From an uncultured Bacillota bacterium (lineage in GTDB: Bacteria > Bacillota > Clostridia > Lachnospirales > Lachnospiraceae), in NCBI GenBank assembly GCA_949291945.1, contig CASEXH010000014.1:1-64000 (forward strand): DNA of 64,000 nucleotides, written 5' to 3'. The translations under genes and the position numbers were made by a program. Under the pieces are notes generated by a model. The model did not search any database. It was given only the letters and a program-made list of their open reading frames with translations, and was not told the origin of the DNA. Positions 30,610-39,065 of the stretch are shown here, one piece after another (within the stretch, counting starts at the first letter, position 1; the number at the start of each line of letters is the position of its first letter).

Positions 30610-31491
30610 TTGCACAGTTATTTGAAAGCAATCGGGTTTTCGGACGTATCCGAAAAAAAAGAGCTGGATGCGATATTACAGGATGTCATCCAGAATTATG
30701 ATGAAAATACTGTTGTAGAAGACAGAAGCAATCATCTGTTTACTGAATTATCCAAGCTGTACGGCTGCGATTTCGGTATTACAGTCTGCGGGGAATATGA
30801 TGAAGAAGACCATTTCCAGATGGAATATTATTTCCCTTTTTTCCGGGGAACTGGGATCAGCATGGAAGAAGAAGTGGTTATAGAAAAGCATGCGGGAAAG
30901 GAATCCTATGCGGGAGCCTGTGACGATATGCGTATTGGAGTGACCATCATCTTTTATCTCCAGAATGCAGGGGAATACCTTACTCAGCGGGCAAAAGGCC
31001 ATTATTCAGGAGGGGTACACAGTGTGACCCTTTCCGGTCTTGCCAGAAAAGGAACGATTCTCCTCCCTGTTCTGAAAAAAGCAGAGGAGACTGCTGAGGC
31101 AGAGGAAAAGACCATTAACAGGGGAAGACTGATGGCAGCGGCCCAAAATGGTGATGAGGAGGCCATGGAGAGTCTGACCATTGAGGATATGGATACTTAC
31201 TCTATGATCTCTCAGAGAGTGGAAAATGAGGATGTATACAGCATTGTAGACAGTTATTTCATGCCCTATGGAATGGAATGCGACCTGTACAATATTATGG
31301 GAGAAATCCTGGATTGTACCAAGATACAGAACGTCCTTACAGGAGACAGTATCTATGAGATGCGTATCTGCTGCAATGATATTGAGATGGATGTGTGTAT
31401 CAATGAAAATGACCTTCTGGGAGAACCTCTGAGGGGAAGACGGTTTAAAGGGATCGTATGGCTTCAGGGGAATGTGGATTTTGAATATTGA
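30610..31491 (+). CDS. DUF3881 family protein
   Basis: A 293-aa protein (MHSYLKAIGFSDVSEKKELDAI...) of the DUF3881 family, found mainly in Lachnospiraceae-type Firmicutes. No membrane segment or catalytic motif is visible. The start is TTG at 30610 with GGAGG 7 nt before. It is probably co-transcribed with serS (14-nt gap) and ends at a strong terminator. Function unknown. Confidence 0.82.
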   Translation: MHSYLKAIGFSDVSEKKELDAILQDVIQNYDENTVVEDRSNHLFTELSKLYGCDFGITVCGEYDEEDHFQMEYYFPFFRGTGISMEEEVVIEKHAGKESYAGACDDMRIGVTIIFYLQNAGEYLTQRAKGHYSGGVHSVTLSGLARKGTILLPVLKKAEETAEAEEKTINRGRLMAAAQNGDEEAMESLTIEDMDTYSMISQRVENEDVYSIVDSYFMPYGMECDLYNIMGEILDCTKIQNVLTGDSIYEMRICCNDIEMDVCINENDLLGEPLRGRRFKGIVWLQGNVDFEY

Positions 31492-31516
31492 TTGTATTTA
31501 AGCAGTCTGAAGAATT

Positions 31517-31583
31517 AACAGCTGCCGGATTTCAAAAATGTGCCCGTTCAGGGCATAGATGAAATCCGGCAGCTGTTTTTTTG
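31517..31583 (+). terminator. Strong Rho-independent terminator
   Basis: Perfect 18-bp arms (31517-31534 / 31560-31577, AACAGCTGCCGGATTTCA and complement) followed by a T run. The 25-nt loop contains a further GCCC/GGGC stem. Confidence 0.93.
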
Positions 31584-31684
31584 CCGGACAAAAAAGAATT
31601 TTAAATAAATTTTACAAAAAGCGTACATTAGATTTTACATTAGAATGATAGGATTAGCAAAAATCTTCTGATTTTAAGTATATT

Positions 31685-31712
31685 ACCCCGGTTTTACAAA
31701 AATAAGTACGTA
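31685..31712 (+). promoter_or_regulatory. Putative SigI-type promoter of sigI-rsgI
   Basis: ACCCCG (31685-31690), an 18-nt spacer with an A-tract, CGTA (31709-31712), 26 nt before the sigI start. SigI promoters in other Firmicutes have a C-rich -35, an A-tract and a CGWA -10. The same pattern with identical spacing lies at 33426-33453. Confidence 0.6.
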
Positions 31713-31738
31713 ATCTATAAACAGGAGGAAACTGTAGT

Positions 31739-32467
31739 ATGAAGGAAGAGCGGGATTTTATCCGACAGGTCAAGTCCGCCAGGGAAGATATGCAGGAGGC
31801 GGACGAACTGATTCGCACATATATGCCCTTTATAAAAGCAGAAACTGCAAAATTTCTCCGGCGTCCTGTGACAGAGGGACAGGATGATGAACTGAGTATA
31901 GCCATGATCGCCTTTCATGAAGCGATCTGCGGCTATTCTCCTGCCAGAGGCGGTTTTTTGAAATACGCCTCTATGCTCATAGGGAGCAGGCTTATAGACT
32001 ATCATCGCAAGGAACAGAGACACAGAAAGGCCATTTCTCTGGAAACTCCTCTTGGAGAAGAGGAAGATAAGTCCCTGGGAGAGTCTTTATCTGACGGAAA
32101 AGATCACAGTGAGGAAATGACGGTCAGAGAGGCCACAAGAAAAGAGATAGAAGAACTTACAGCCCAGATGAAAGACTTTGGCGTTTCCCTTACGGATGTG
32201 GCAGAAAATTGTCCTAAGCAGGAGCGGACTCTTGGGGCCTGCAGAAAGGCTCTCAATTACGCAAAGGAGCATCCGGAGATTCTGGAAGAACTGCTGCGGA
32301 CAAAACGGCTCCCCGGTACAAAACTGTGTAAAGGAAGCGGCGTAGAGAGAAAAACTATGGAGCGCCACAGAAAATATATGGTAGCCCTTCTGCTGATCCA
32401 TACAAACGGATATGAGATCATCAGAGGTCATATAAAACAGGTTATGAAAGGAGTGACAGAAAGATGA
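31739..32467 (+). CDS. sigI: RNA polymerase sigma factor SigI
   Basis: A 242-aa sigma-70-family factor of the SigI type: region 2 around TEGQDDELSIAMIAFHEAICGYSP and FLKYASMLIGSRLIDYHRKEQRHR, then a SigI-specific C-terminal HTH domain (LPGTKLCKGSGVERKTMERHRKYM). SigI factors respond to heat or envelope/polysaccharide signals through a membrane RsgI. The stop overlaps the next start (ATGA), giving coupling with its anti-sigma factor. Confidence 0.92.
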   Translation: MKEERDFIRQVKSAREDMQEADELIRTYMPFIKAETAKFLRRPVTEGQDDELSIAMIAFHEAICGYSPARGGFLKYASMLIGSRLIDYHRKEQRHRKAISLETPLGEEEDKSLGESLSDGKDHSEEMTVREATRKEIEELTAQMKDFGVSLTDVAENCPKQERTLGACRKALNYAKEHPEILEELLRTKRLPGTKLCKGSGVERKTMERHRKYMVALLLIHTNGYEIIRGHIKQVMKGVTER

Positions 32468-33399
32468 GTTATATTGTTATGGAATGCCACTCCAGCTATG
32501 CGATCCTTCTGGATGAAGAAGGTCGTTTTCTGAAAGCTGCAAACCTTCATTATCAGGTGGGACAGAGGGTTTATGATCCTGTTCTTATGAAGGAAAAACC
32601 GGAGAAAAGATTTCGTCCGGTAAGATGGGCTGCCGGAGGAGCGGCAGTTATAGCAGCAGGATTCCTTCTGGTCTTTGGAATTAATTACTATCAGAATCAT
32701 CTTATGTCTTATTCTTCCATCTATCTCACCATTAATCCTGAAATCCGGATGAGTCTGAACAGACTGGGGGAAGTATTGGAACTTAAAGGAACAAATCAGG
32801 ACGGAGAAATTCTTCTGGATGGCTATGATGGTAAAGGAAAGGATAAGGTAACGGTTACAGATGAGCTTATAGACCGAGCTATTGAAATGGGATTTTTGTC
32901 TGAAGGAGGACAGGTGTCCTTTTCTATTGATACTCCAGAGGAAGCCCTTCTCCAGGAGTATGGAGAGGAACTGGAGACAGAAGTGAAGCAGCATCTGAAA
33001 AACAGACTTTCTATTACCATTGAGATCGTTGATTATCACACAGGAGACAGGGAGACTTCTTCCACAGAAACTCCTGCTAGAGAGGAAGAAGTCCAAAGCC
33101 AGCCGGCAGCAGAAACCGGACAGGAACAGACACCGGCGGCTGCCCAGGAAGAAACACCGGCTGTCCAGGCGGAAACACCGGATTCCAGTACCCAGACCCA
33201 GAATGATTCTTCCAATACCCAGCCTTCCCAGTCTCAGGGAACTGCTGCTTATGAGGATACAGATTATGGAACCGACAGTGACGGGGAGGCCGGTTACAGC
33301 CAGCCTGAACCTCAGGCTCCTCAGACAACAGAGGGGGATTCTGACTACGAAGATTCCAGTGATTATGGAGACAGCGGTTACGAAGAAGAGGATGACTGA
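32464..33399 (+). CDS. rsgI: Anti-sigma-I factor RsgI
   Basis: A 311-aa single-pass protein. Residues 1-50 form the cytoplasmic RsgI N-terminal domain that holds SigI (YIVMECHSSYAILLDEEGRFL); a helix spans about 57-79; the outside part starts with the RsgI periplasmic fold (IYLTINPEIRMSLNRLGEVLEL). It ends in a low-complexity Gln/Pro/Thr linker and an acidic Tyr/Asp/Ser tail with DTDYGTDSDGEAGY. No carbohydrate-binding module is visible, so what it senses is unknown. Confidence 0.9.
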   Translation: MSYIVMECHSSYAILLDEEGRFLKAANLHYQVGQRVYDPVLMKEKPEKRFRPVRWAAGGAAVIAAGFLLVFGINYYQNHLMSYSSIYLTINPEIRMSLNRLGEVLELKGTNQDGEILLDGYDGKGKDKVTVTDELIDRAIEMGFLSEGGQVSFSIDTPEEALLQEYGEELETEVKQHLKNRLSITIEIVDYHTGDRETSSTETPAREEEVQSQPAAETGQEQTPAAAQEETPAVQAETPDSSTQTQNDSSNTQPSQSQGTAAYEDTDYGTDSDGEAGYSQPEPQAPQTTEGDSDYEDSSDYGDSGYEEEDD

Positions 33400-33425
33400 T
33401 AAAAAATAAAAAATTTTTTAAAGAT

Positions 33426-33453
33426 ACCCCGATTTAAAAAAAGTCTCTCCGTA
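33426..33453 (+). promoter_or_regulatory. Putative SigI-type promoter of the repeat lipoprotein
   Basis: ACCCCG (33426-33431), 18-nt spacer with a seven-A tract, CGTA (33450-33453), 65 nt before the lipoprotein start. Matches the site in front of sigI in both boxes and spacing, and both are followed by a TCTAT. Confidence 0.6.
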
Positions 33454-33517
33454 TTCTATGAATACAAGGAAAAACAAAAAGCCAGAAAGAAATGGCAAAA
33501 TGAAAGGAGCATCTATT

Positions 33518-34612
33518 ATGAAAATGAGAAAAGTTTTATTAGCAGCATTTACATCCCTTACCTTTACAGCAGCGGTTTTTACAACCGGATGCGGCAGTCA
33601 GGAAAACGGCCAGATTCAGGAAACAGAAATTAAAGCAGAGGCAGAAGCTTCCCAGGGAGAGGCTCTTGCAGATAAAGGGATAATTACCTTAAGTGTAAAT
33701 CCGGAGATCAGTATTGAGTATGACAAAGAAGGAAAAGTAACCGCTGTTACAGGGAACAATGCTGACGGTGAAGGAATTGTTTCTGCATATCAGGACTACC
33801 AGGGGAAAGACTGCAGCACAGTGTTGGAGGAACTAATCAACAGGATCAATGAAGCCGGATATTTTATTGATGAAATAGATGGCAACAAGAAGAATATCGT
33901 AATCCAGATGGAACCGGGATCAGTCCTGCCGGCTGATGATTTCTTGGAAACTATCAGCAGAGATACACAGGAAGCAGTAGCGGGCCTGGAGCTGACATCT
34001 GATATCGTAACCATAGATGACGATGATTATGATGACAGCTATGCAAAGGGAGGAGAACCCTCTCCTTATATAACCTTGGATAAAGCAAAAGAAATCGCAC
34101 TGGCACAGGCTAATGTCAATGCTGCAGATGCAGTATTTGAAGATAAAGAATTCGATTTTGACGACGGCATTGCTATCTATGAGCTGGAGTTCACAGCCGG
34201 AGGCAGCGAATATGAGTATGATGTCCATGCGGTAACCGGAAAAGTATTAAAGGGAGAACATCATGTAGCAGGCCAGGCAGTAGAGGACACAGATTACGGC
34301 CCGGGGAATGACGGGGTCACTGATTACAGCGATACAGACTATGGCCCTGACAATGATGGAGTGACGGACTATGGCAACACCGACTATGGACCAAATAATG
34401 ACGGTGTGACCGACTACAATGAGCCGGAAACCCAGACAGAGGATACAGATTACGGTCCGGGAAATGACGGGGTAACCGATTATAGTGATACAGATTATGG
34501 TCCGGATAATGACGGAGTAACCGATTATCAGGATACAGATAATGACGATGGCAACAGCGGCTATGATGACCAGGATGACCTTGATGACGGCAACAGCGGC
34601 TATGATGATTAA
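33518..34612 (+). CDS. Lipoprotein with RsgI-like domain, PepSY-like domain and DTDYGPxNDGVTDY repeats
   Basis: A 364-aa lipoprotein (lipobox TTGC at about residues 22-25). The mature part starts with an RsgI-type outside domain (ITLSVNPEISIEYDKEG), then a PepSY-like segment (LDKAKEIALAQA ... DVHAVTGKVLKGE), and ends in five tandem ~15-residue repeats DTDYGPxNDGVTDY, with an NSGYDD end. The repeats resemble thrombospondin type-3-like calcium loops (DxDxDGxxD). Start 33518 is chosen because AAAGGAG lies 8 nt upstream; the frame opens at 33458. A SigI-type promoter precedes it. Confidence 0.78.
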   Translation: MKMRKVLLAAFTSLTFTAAVFTTGCGSQENGQIQETEIKAEAEASQGEALADKGIITLSVNPEISIEYDKEGKVTAVTGNNADGEGIVSAYQDYQGKDCSTVLEELINRINEAGYFIDEIDGNKKNIVIQMEPGSVLPADDFLETISRDTQEAVAGLELTSDIVTIDDDDYDDSYAKGGEPSPYITLDKAKEIALAQANVNAADAVFEDKEFDFDDGIAIYELEFTAGGSEYEYDVHAVTGKVLKGEHHVAGQAVEDTDYGPGNDGVTDYSDTDYGPDNDGVTDYGNTDYGPNNDGVTDYNEPETQTEDTDYGPGNDGVTDYSDTDYGPDNDGVTDYQDTDNDDGNSGYDDQDDLDDGNSGYDD

Positions 34613-35300
34613 ATCTTTAAAAGAAGTAACCCTGCGGCATGAGTTTAAGCACCAGATCAGCCCCGGTGAAGATCTGGTGCTTTCCCAGAGGCTTAGAAAA
34701 TTGTTTCCTCATGATAAATATGCAGGCCCCGGGGGAAGCTACAGAATCACAAGTCTTTATTTTGACACACCTTATGACAGCGCCTACAAAGAAAAGCTGG
34801 ACGGAGTGGACAACAGAGAAAAATTCAGACTGAGGTATTACGGAACAGATACTTCTTTTATACGGCTGGAAAAAAAGTTTAAGAGAAAAGGACTTTGCGG
34901 AAAGAGGAGTGCGTCTCTTATACAGGATCAGGCAGAGAAGATCCTAAGGGGAGACTATGAATTTCTTCTGAAATCTGCAGATCCGCTGCTGATAGAATTG
35001 TACAGCAAGATCCGGGGGAAAGGACTTAGGCCAAAGACCATTGTCTGCTACGACCGGGAGGCTTTTGTCTATGCTCCGGGAAATGTAAGGATCACTTTAG
35101 ACAGAAATCTTTATACAGGTCTGGGCAGCATAGATTTTTTGAATACAGAGATTAAAGGAATTAAGGCTATGGATTCTTCCAGCGTGCTGGAAGTAAAGTA
35201 TGATGAATTTTTGCCGGAGCTGGTGCGCATGGCTGTACAGGTACCGGGACGCCAGGCAGGGGCCTGCTCGAAATATGCCCTTTGCCGGCGGTTTGACTGA
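34605..35300 (+). CDS. VTC-domain polyphosphate polymerase-like protein
   Basis: A 231-aa protein with the VTC/CYTH-like tunnel fold: LRHEFKHQI, YRITSLYFDTP, REKFRLRYYG, FIRLEKKFKRKG, then VCYDREAF, VRITLDRNL and SVLEVKYDEFLP. In yeast the related Vtc4 makes polyphosphate from ATP; bacterial homologues are unproven. I place the start at ATG 34605, overlapping the lipoprotein stop by 8 nt, since the upstream frame is an antisense-like artefact of the repeat tail. It leads a conserved trio with DUF4956 and CotH. Confidence 0.82.
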   Translation: MIKSLKEVTLRHEFKHQISPGEDLVLSQRLRKLFPHDKYAGPGGSYRITSLYFDTPYDSAYKEKLDGVDNREKFRLRYYGTDTSFIRLEKKFKRKGLCGKRSASLIQDQAEKILRGDYEFLLKSADPLLIELYSKIRGKGLRPKTIVCYDREAFVYAPGNVRITLDRNLYTGLGSIDFLNTEIKGIKAMDSSSVLEVKYDEFLPELVRMAVQVPGRQAGACSKYALCRRFD

Positions 35301-35326
35301 TCCGGGAGAGAGGGGAGTGTTTTATT

Positions 35327-35998
35327 ATGACTTTTCAGGATATCTTTAAATCAAATTTTCTGGAAAATATTACGGGAATCTCGGTTCTTGATATGGCCAT
35401 AGCCCTGGTTCTGGCATTTCTCATGGGCTTGTTTATCTTCTTTGTATACAAGAAAAGCTGCAGCAGCGTTATGTATTCTGCCAGTTTCGGCACCACCCTG
35501 ATCGCCCTGGCGCTGATCACCACAATCCTTATCATGACAGTGGTCAGTAATGTGGTGCTGTCCCTTGGTATGGTAGGCGCACTGTCCATTGTCCGTTTCC
35601 GGACAGCCATAAAGGAGCCTTTGGATATTGCATTTCTCTTCTGGAGTATTGCTCTTGGGATTATCCTGGCAGCAGGACTGCTTCCTCTGGCTGTTTTCGG
35701 GAGTATTTTTATCGGAGCAGTGATCCTGGTCTTTTCAAACAGGAAGACTATGGACAGTCCTTACATTCTGGTACTCCACTGCGGCAGCGGGGAGACGGAA
35801 AAGCAGGCAGAGGCTTTTGTGGCTGCCCAGGTGCGGAGGATGAATCTGAAAAGTAAAAGTGTGGAAGCAGGGCATATAGAACTGAACTATGAGGTAAGGC
35901 TAAAGGAAGACGGCAGCCAGTTTGTAAATGAACTGGCGGCTATGGAAGGCGTCACCCACTGCGTTCTTGTTTCCTATAACGGAGATTATATGGGGTAA
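35327..35998 (+). CDS. DUF4956 membrane protein
   Basis: A 223-aa protein with about four membrane helices in residues 18-145 (including VVLSLGMVGALSIVRFRTAIKEPLDIAFLFW, the DUF4956 signature) and a soluble C-terminal domain. It regularly sits between VTC-domain and CotH genes, as here, and may form the membrane part of a polyphosphate or phosphorylation system. Function unproven. Confidence 0.85.
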   Translation: MTFQDIFKSNFLENITGISVLDMAIALVLAFLMGLFIFFVYKKSCSSVMYSASFGTTLIALALITTILIMTVVSNVVLSLGMVGALSIVRFRTAIKEPLDIAFLFWSIALGIILAAGLLPLAVFGSIFIGAVILVFSNRKTMDSPYILVLHCGSGETEKQAEAFVAAQVRRMNLKSKSVEAGHIELNYEVRLKEDGSQFVNELAAMEGVTHCVLVSYNGDYMG

Positions 35999-36001
35999 TA
36001 C

Positions 36002-37447
36002 ATGGTAAAATACAAATATATAGATGCTGTCTGCATTCTTGCAGCTCTTGGAGCTGTCCTTCTTACCCTGATCTTTATGAATGGGGACGATTTGGGAATC
36101 CCGAAGGCCAGCGAAAATCCCGGATATATTTCCCGGCTTTTTGATGAAAGAAGGGTGCATAGTCTGGATATACAGATAGAAGACTGGGAAGAGTTCCTGG
36201 AAAATGCAGAAGAGGAGACATATGTTTCCTGTACAGCAGTGATAGATGGAGAGGAATTTCATCAGGTGGGACTCAGGGCCAAGGGAAATAATTCCCTGAG
36301 TCTTACTGAAGAATACGGGTTGTCCAGATATAGTCTGAAGCTGGAATTCGACCATTTCAATCAGGGAGGAAAATACTATGGTCTGGATAAGCTGTCTCTG
36401 GACGCATCTTTTCAGGACAACAGTTATATGAAGACCTGGATTGCCTATGATATGATGGAATTTATGGGGGTTCCCGCACCTTTGCGCAGCTATGTCTGGG
36501 TTACGGTAAACGGGGAAGACTGGGGACTGTATCTGGCTGTAGAGGAGCCGGAGGAGGCCTTTGCCAGGAGAAATTTCGGCAATGACTACGGAAGACTGTA
36601 TAAGCCGGATTATAAACGGCTGGATGCAGAGAATGCCGATGTGGCTCTTAAGTATATAGACGATGACCCGGAGAGCTATCCGAATATATTTGACAATGCC
36701 AAGGTGGACATCACCCAGGGGGATAAGGAACGGGTGATACAGGCTCTTCGGATACTTTCCACAGGTGAGGACCTGGAAAAGGCGGTAAACATAGAGGAAG
36801 TGCTCAGGTATTTTACAGTACAGGTTTTTGTGATGAACTGGGACAGTTATCTGGGATATACAGGTCATAACTATTATCTTTACGAGGAAGATGGGATTTT
36901 GTCCATCCTTCCCTGGGATTATAACCTGGCTTTCGGAACTTACGCTCTGGGAATGACAGATCCCATCAAAGATCCGGAAGTGCTGATTAATTACCCTATT
37001 CATACGCCTGCAGAGGGATCGGTGATGATGAACCGTCCTCTTTATCATAATCTGATGAAAATAGAAGAATATTTTCAAAGTTATCGGAAATATTTTGATC
37101 AGTTTGTTTCGCAGTATTTTGAGTCAGGAAGATTTCAGAGTCTCCTTGCCCGGACCCGGGAAATGATAGCACCTTATGTGGAGAAGGATCCTACGGCTTT
37201 CTGCTCTTATGAAGATCACAGGCTGGCCGCAGATACTCTGGAGCAGGTATGTATGCTGAGAGCAGAAAGTGTGCGAAAACAGTTGAATGGTGAGATACCG
37301 GCTACCATAAGAGGGCAGCAGGAGGCTCCCCAGGCCCGGCTGGACGCCTCCCACATCCGTCTGGAAGATCTGGGAGATTTTCAGGATCTGGAAAATGCGA
37401 AAGTGAGACAGGAACAGACGGTGGAAAGGATAGGGAAAACTTCTTGA
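36002..37447 (+). CDS. CotH-family protein kinase-like protein
   Basis: A 481-aa protein with one N-terminal membrane helix (about 6-24) and the CotH kinase fold: VGLRAKGNNSL, YGLDKLSLD, DWGLYLAVEEPEEAF, YTGHNYYLYEEDG and ILPWDYNLAFG with the metal-binding Asp. CotH in Bacillus phosphorylates spore coat proteins; this one is exported and next to VTC/DUF4956, so its targets may be envelope proteins. It starts 3 nt after DUF4956. Confidence 0.85.
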   Translation: MVKYKYIDAVCILAALGAVLLTLIFMNGDDLGIPKASENPGYISRLFDERRVHSLDIQIEDWEEFLENAEEETYVSCTAVIDGEEFHQVGLRAKGNNSLSLTEEYGLSRYSLKLEFDHFNQGGKYYGLDKLSLDASFQDNSYMKTWIAYDMMEFMGVPAPLRSYVWVTVNGEDWGLYLAVEEPEEAFARRNFGNDYGRLYKPDYKRLDAENADVALKYIDDDPESYPNIFDNAKVDITQGDKERVIQALRILSTGEDLEKAVNIEEVLRYFTVQVFVMNWDSYLGYTGHNYYLYEEDGILSILPWDYNLAFGTYALGMTDPIKDPEVLINYPIHTPAEGSVMMNRPLYHNLMKIEEYFQSYRKYFDQFVSQYFESGRFQSLLARTREMIAPYVEKDPTAFCSYEDHRLAADTLEQVCMLRAESVRKQLNGEIPATIRGQQEAPQARLDASHIRLEDLGDFQDLENAKVRQEQTVERIGKTS

Positions 37448-37669
37448 CGAACCTTTGAAGGCAGGGTAAAATAATAGAAAATGCCTGAGCTGTCAGCTTT
37501 TCCTGCCAGCAAAGCGTTCATAGAGAAAAACTGACCGGAAGAGAATCTGATGGAAAGACGAAAGAAAGTGACACAGCCTGGATTTTGTATACAGAAAAAT
37601 AGTGTAAACAGATAAAAGAGGACCCTTTCGGGTCCTTTTTCTATTTCAGGCATAGAAAGGAGGAGAGAT
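37448..37669 (+). other. CotH-hyd intergenic region with a possible leader
   Basis: Contains no gene. It holds several weak stems and then a terminator hairpin only about 30 nt before the TM1266 gene, with no room for a separate promoter after it. It may simply end the CotH transcript, or be an attenuator in a leader of the hydrogenase-maturation operon. Confidence 0.4.
37619..37641 (+). terminator. Terminator or attenuator before the hyd operon
   Basis: Stem AGGACCC (37619-37625) / GGGTCCT (37630-37636) with a 4-nt loop and TTTTCT after it. The next ribosome-binding site is at about 37658. Confidence 0.8.
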
Positions 37670-37948
37670 ATGGAGAAAACCGATTCCAGGATTGCCGTTA
37701 TCGGTATCATTATTGAAGACAGAGAAAAAGCAGAACCGGTCAATTCTCTGCTGCACCAATATGGGGAATATATTATCGGCCGCATGGGAATTCCCTACAG
37801 AGAAAGACAGGTAAATATTATCAGCGTTGTCCTGGACGCCCCGGCGGATATTATCAGTGCTTTGGCAGGGAAGCTGGGAAGACTTCCGGGAGTCAGTTCT
37901 AAAGCCATATATTCCAGGGAAAAAACAAACAGGAAGGGACCTGAATAA
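37670..37948 (+). CDS. TM1266-family putative regulator of the [FeFe]-hydrogenase system
   Basis: A 92-aa ferredoxin-like/ACT-type protein (SRIAVIGIIIEDREKAEPVNSLLHQYGEYI... NIISVVLDAPADIISALAGKLGRLPGVSSKAI). This family is found next to hydE/F/G genes and has been called an iron-only hydrogenase regulator. The stop overlaps the hydE start by 1 nt (TAATG). Confidence 0.88.
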   Translation: MEKTDSRIAVIGIIIEDREKAEPVNSLLHQYGEYIIGRMGIPYRERQVNIISVVLDAPADIISALAGKLGRLPGVSSKAIYSREKTNRKGPE

Positions 37949-39024
37949 TGGAAAATAAGATCAGCGACAAAGAATTTTGGAACTGTGCCGAAGCACTTTC
38001 CCAAGGCCGGCATTTAACGAAAGAACAGTGGAGAATTCTCCTGGAAGGCCGCAGCAAAGAGCGGAGGACGGAACTGGCAAAACGGGCCTCGGATCTGAGG
38101 GACCGGATCTATGGAAAGCGGATCTTTATCCGGGGACTCATTGAATTTACCAATTACTGTAAAAATGACTGCTATTATTGCGGAATCCGCAGAAGCAACA
38201 AAAACGCCTCCCGGTACCGTCTGACCAGAGAGCAGATTTTAGAATGCTGCCGGGCAGGGTATGAACTGGGATTCAGAACTTTTGTCCTTCAGGGGGGAGA
38301 GGATCCCTACTTTGAGGATGAGAGAGTGGCAGAGATCATAAGGGCCATCAAAAAGGAATTTCCACACTGTGCTATTACCTTATCCATAGGGGAAAAGGAA
38401 AAAGAAAGTTATGCCTTTTTTAAAGAAGCCGGAGCGGATCGGTATCTTCTGCGGCATGAAACAGCAGATGAAGACCATTACCGGAAGCTCCACCCGACGG
38501 AACTTTCCCTTTCACACAGGATACGCTGTCTGGAGATTCTGAAAGATCTGGGGTACCAGACCGGAGCAGGGATCATGGTGGGATCCCCGGGACAGACAAC
38601 AGAGACTCTCATAGAGGATATGGAATTTCTGGAAAGGCTGCAGCCGGAAATGGTGGGAATCGGTCCCTTTATCCCTCATCATGATACTCCTTTTAAAGGG
38701 GAGCCTCAGGGAGGACTGGAACTGACTCTCTATCTTCTAAGTCTGATCCGGCTGCTGCTTCCCAGAGTGCTGCTTCCTGCCACAACAGCCCTGGGGACCA
38801 TCGACCCTATGGGAAGAGAAATGGGGGTACTGGCAGGGGCCAATGTGGTCATGCCCAATCTGTCACCGGAAAATGTCCGGGAAAAATATCTCCTGTATGA
38901 CAATAAGATCCATACAGGAAAGGAAGCGGCAGAATGTCTGGACACCCTCAGGGAATCTATGAAAGCAATAGGCTATAACGTAGTGGTGGACAGGGGAGAT
39001 TTTCTGAGGAAAGACACGAAATAA
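37948..39024 (+). CDS. hydE: [FeFe]-hydrogenase maturase HydE, radical SAM
   Basis: Radical SAM enzyme that helps build the azadithiolate/diiron part of the H-cluster. The 358-aa protein carries Cys71-x3-Cys75-x2-Cys78 (CKNDCYYC) for the 4Fe-4S cluster and FVLQGGEDP, GIMVGSPGQT and ALGTIDPMGRE segments. It is in one operon with TM1266, hydG and hydF. Confidence 0.95.
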   Translation: MENKISDKEFWNCAEALSQGRHLTKEQWRILLEGRSKERRTELAKRASDLRDRIYGKRIFIRGLIEFTNYCKNDCYYCGIRRSNKNASRYRLTREQILECCRAGYELGFRTFVLQGGEDPYFEDERVAEIIRAIKKEFPHCAITLSIGEKEKESYAFFKEAGADRYLLRHETADEDHYRKLHPTELSLSHRIRCLEILKDLGYQTGAGIMVGSPGQTTETLIEDMEFLERLQPEMVGIGPFIPHHDTPFKGEPQGGLELTLYLLSLIRLLLPRVLLPATTALGTIDPMGREMGVLAGANVVMPNLSPENVREKYLLYDNKIHTGKEAAECLDTLRESMKAIGYNVVVDRGDFLRKDTK

Positions 39025-39065
39025 AATAAGCAATATTGCAGGAAAACGGAGGAGGAATAAAAAAT

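Noticed and set aside
33020..33409. 129-aa basic protein overlapping rsgI
   Set aside because: Alternate frame of the Gln/Pro/Thr-rich RsgI tail; no independent start.
35900..37078. 392-aa minus-strand gene opposite the CotH gene
   Set aside because: Shadow of the plus-strand CotH coding sequence; composition is rich in His/Ile/Ser, as in antisense frames.
37448..37669. Known riboswitch (c-di-GMP, cobalamin or molybdenum cofactor type)
   Set aside because: I looked for the core motifs of these classes and could not find them.
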